A stretch of DNA of 5,885 nucleotides, from assembly GCA_004556395.1 (NCBI GenBank), contig SFHK01000096.1, forward strand, positions 1 to 5,885. The letters run 5' to 3'. Shown one piece after another: positions 5,187-5,885 of this stretch (its first letter is position 1; each line of letters begins with the position of its first letter). The notes under the pieces were generated by a model. It saw nothing but the letters and a program-made list of their open reading frames with translations. It did not search any database and was not told where the DNA came from. Source of the stretch: Clostridiales bacterium (GTDB taxonomy: Bacteria > Bacillota > Clostridia > Christensenellales > Aristaeellaceae). Made by a program: the position numbers and the translations under genes.

Positions 5187-5541
5187 CGCGGCCCATGCCG
5201 CCACCGCCGAACCCGCCGCCAAAGCCGCCGCGGCCACCGCCGAAACCGCGGCCGCCGAAGGATGACGGGCGGGAGCCACGGCCGTGCCAGCCGCGGCGCG
5301 AGGGGCGCATGCCGCCCACACAGCCATACCAGAACCACGCGCCAAAGGGAGTGTGAACGCCGCATGAGCCGACGCGCAGAAACATGAATATGATCAGTAT
5401 GAAGGCAACGATGATGATAAAGCCTGTCTCGCTGCCCGCTTCTTTCTCCGCTTCGATTTCCTGCGGATTCGTCTGTGCGGCAGTCGTCTGCCAGCTGGAC
5501 GCGTCCCGGAAGGTTACGCCCGCGCGGTACACGCTGTTCAC
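5164..5541 (-). CDS. C-terminal half of a TPM-domain membrane protein (frameshifted): transmembrane helix and Gly-rich tail
   Basis: About 125 residues read from a GTG at 5541 (VNSVYRAGVTFRDASSW), but this is probably not a real start. One extra base in the A run at 5560-5563 would join it to the TPM domain upstream as KIFEALFKRVNSVY. It contains a polar linker, one strongly hydrophobic helix at residues 40-56 (FIIIVAFILIIFMFL), a short Trp/Tyr/Cys-containing stretch, and a Gly-Phe-Arg tail (FGGRGFGGGRGGFGGGFGGG to GADRG and stop). A membrane helix followed by a glycine-rich tail after a TPM domain is the usual layout of YgcG-like proteins. The last seven codons are shared with the D units of the repeat array. 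Alone, this piece would lack the extracytoplasmic domain. Confidence 0.75.
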   Translation of the reverse strand: MNSVYRAGVTFRDASSWQTTAAQTNPQEIEAEKEAGSETGFIIIVAFILIIFMFLRVGSCGVHTPFGAWFWYGCVGGMRPSRRGWHGRGSRPSSFGGRGFGGGRGGFGGGFGGGGMGRGGGADRG

Positions 5542-5885
5542 GCGCTTGAAGAGCGCTTCAAAATCTTGCGGATGCCCGCGTCGTAGTCCTTCTTCGCGAA
5601 GTCCGGCTCAAGGTACTTATCCAGCATCGCCTTGGCCGCGCCCGCGTCCAGATGGCGCTCCATGCCGGTTCCGGTCGTGAGGTAGTAGTCGTCTTCTTCA
5701 ATGGCTAAAAGCAGCACTACGCCATTGTTCCCGGTCTTGTCGCCCACGCCCCATTCGTTGATCAGGCGGTAGGCGTAATCCTCGCGCGTCAGGCCGTTCA
5801 GCGTCTTCACCGCCGCCACGACGATCTGCGCGCCGCAGGCCTTCTGAAGCTCGACGTTGTTGTAATAAATCATCGCGCGCGTCGC
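5538..5885 (-). CDS. TPM-domain (YgcG-like) protein, N-terminal part; 5' end beyond window, frameshifted 3' end
   Basis: The reading frame is open to the window edge (codons Ala-Thr-Arg-Ala precede the Met at 5873), so this Met is probably internal; a signal peptide is expected outside the window. The visible part is a TPM domain (Pfam TPM_phosphatase): ACGAQIVVAAVKTLNG, then YAYRLINEWGVGDKTGNNG, then VVLLLAIEEDDYYLTTGTGM and a helical segment LDAGAAKAMLDKYLEPDFAK. Members are typically anchored outside the cytoplasmic membrane; functions range from a proposed acid phosphatase and photosystem II repair in plants to unknown in bacteria, and none is assured here. The frame ends early in KRSSSA at 5538 because of an apparent one-base deletion near 5560. 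The membrane helix and Gly-rich tail continue in the other frame. I read the two pieces as one gene. Confidence 0.8.
   Translation of the reverse strand, partial: ATRAMIYYNNVELQKACGAQIVVAAVKTLNGLTREDYAYRLINEWGVGDKTGNNGVVLLLAIEEDDYYLTTGTGMERHLDAGAAKAMLDKYLEPDFAKKDYDAGIRKILKRSSSA
5560..5563 (-). other. Putative frameshift site splitting the TPM gene
   Basis: On the minus strand the text is AAG ATT TTG AAG, with a run of four T. A fifth T gives ATT TTT GAA GCG CTC TTC AAG, restoring a single frame through the membrane helix and tail. No canonical slippery heptamer is in frame, so a mutation or a sequencing or assembly error in a homopolymer is likelier than programmed shifting. Confidence 0.7.

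Noticed and set aside
5560..5563. Programmed -1 frameshift in the TPM gene
   Set aside because: There is no X XXY YYZ heptamer in frame, only a run of four T, and no obvious reason for two products. Mutation or sequencing error is simpler.

Overview
The window is GC-rich, with strong G/C preference at third codon positions, AGGAGG-type ribosome binding sites and textbook sigma-70-like promoters. A cupin-containing XRE regulator directly upstream of a potA-type ATPase, together with a Firmicutes-type GH36 alpha-galactosidase, points to a high-GC member of the Bacillota, most likely a gut-type Clostridia lineage. That placement is inference; no rRNA or marker gene is present.

Layout. Positions 1-242 (minus) hold the N-terminal 80 residues of a PotA-like polyamine ABC transporter ATPase cut by the window edge. 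Positions 262-807 (minus) hold an XRE-cupin regulator that precedes it in the same operon, 19 nt away. Positions 808-1018 are a divergent control region. It has a near-consensus promoter for the regulator/pot operon (TTGACA-N17-TAATAT), a perfect 17-bp inverted repeat that looks like an autoregulatory operator, and an extended -10 promoter facing the other way. Positions 1019-3181 (plus) encode a complete 720-aa GH36 alpha-galactosidase, followed by an 11-bp-stem hairpin. Positions 3305-3470 are a decayed duplicate of the 3' end of the next gene. Positions 3541-4194 (minus) encode a 217-aa protein that reads as two fused L-rhamnose-mutarotase-like domains, the N-terminal one lacking the catalytic Tyr/His pair. 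It has its own rho-independent terminator at 3495-3527.

Positions 4223-5186 are the most unusual part: a gapless tandem array of 77-98 bp units of four types (A, B, C, D) arranged as A-(A-B-C-D-D)-(A-B-C-D-D)-D'. This is a higher-order repeat with a 421-bp period. The last unit runs into the 3' end of the next gene and includes its stop codon. Positions 5164-5885 (minus) hold most of a TPM-domain (YgcG-like) membrane protein with a transmembrane helix and a glycine-rich tail. It is interrupted by an apparent one-base deletion near 5560 and its N-terminus lies beyond the window.

Functionally, the left part is a polyamine-uptake operon under its own repressor. The middle is sugar metabolism: alpha-galactoside hydrolysis and possibly sugar anomer conversion. 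The right part is a membrane protein of the TPM family. No shared pathway links all three. The common theme is structural: two adjacent minus-strand genes both have copies of their 3' ends nearby, one as a single truncated duplicate and the other embedded in a higher-order array.
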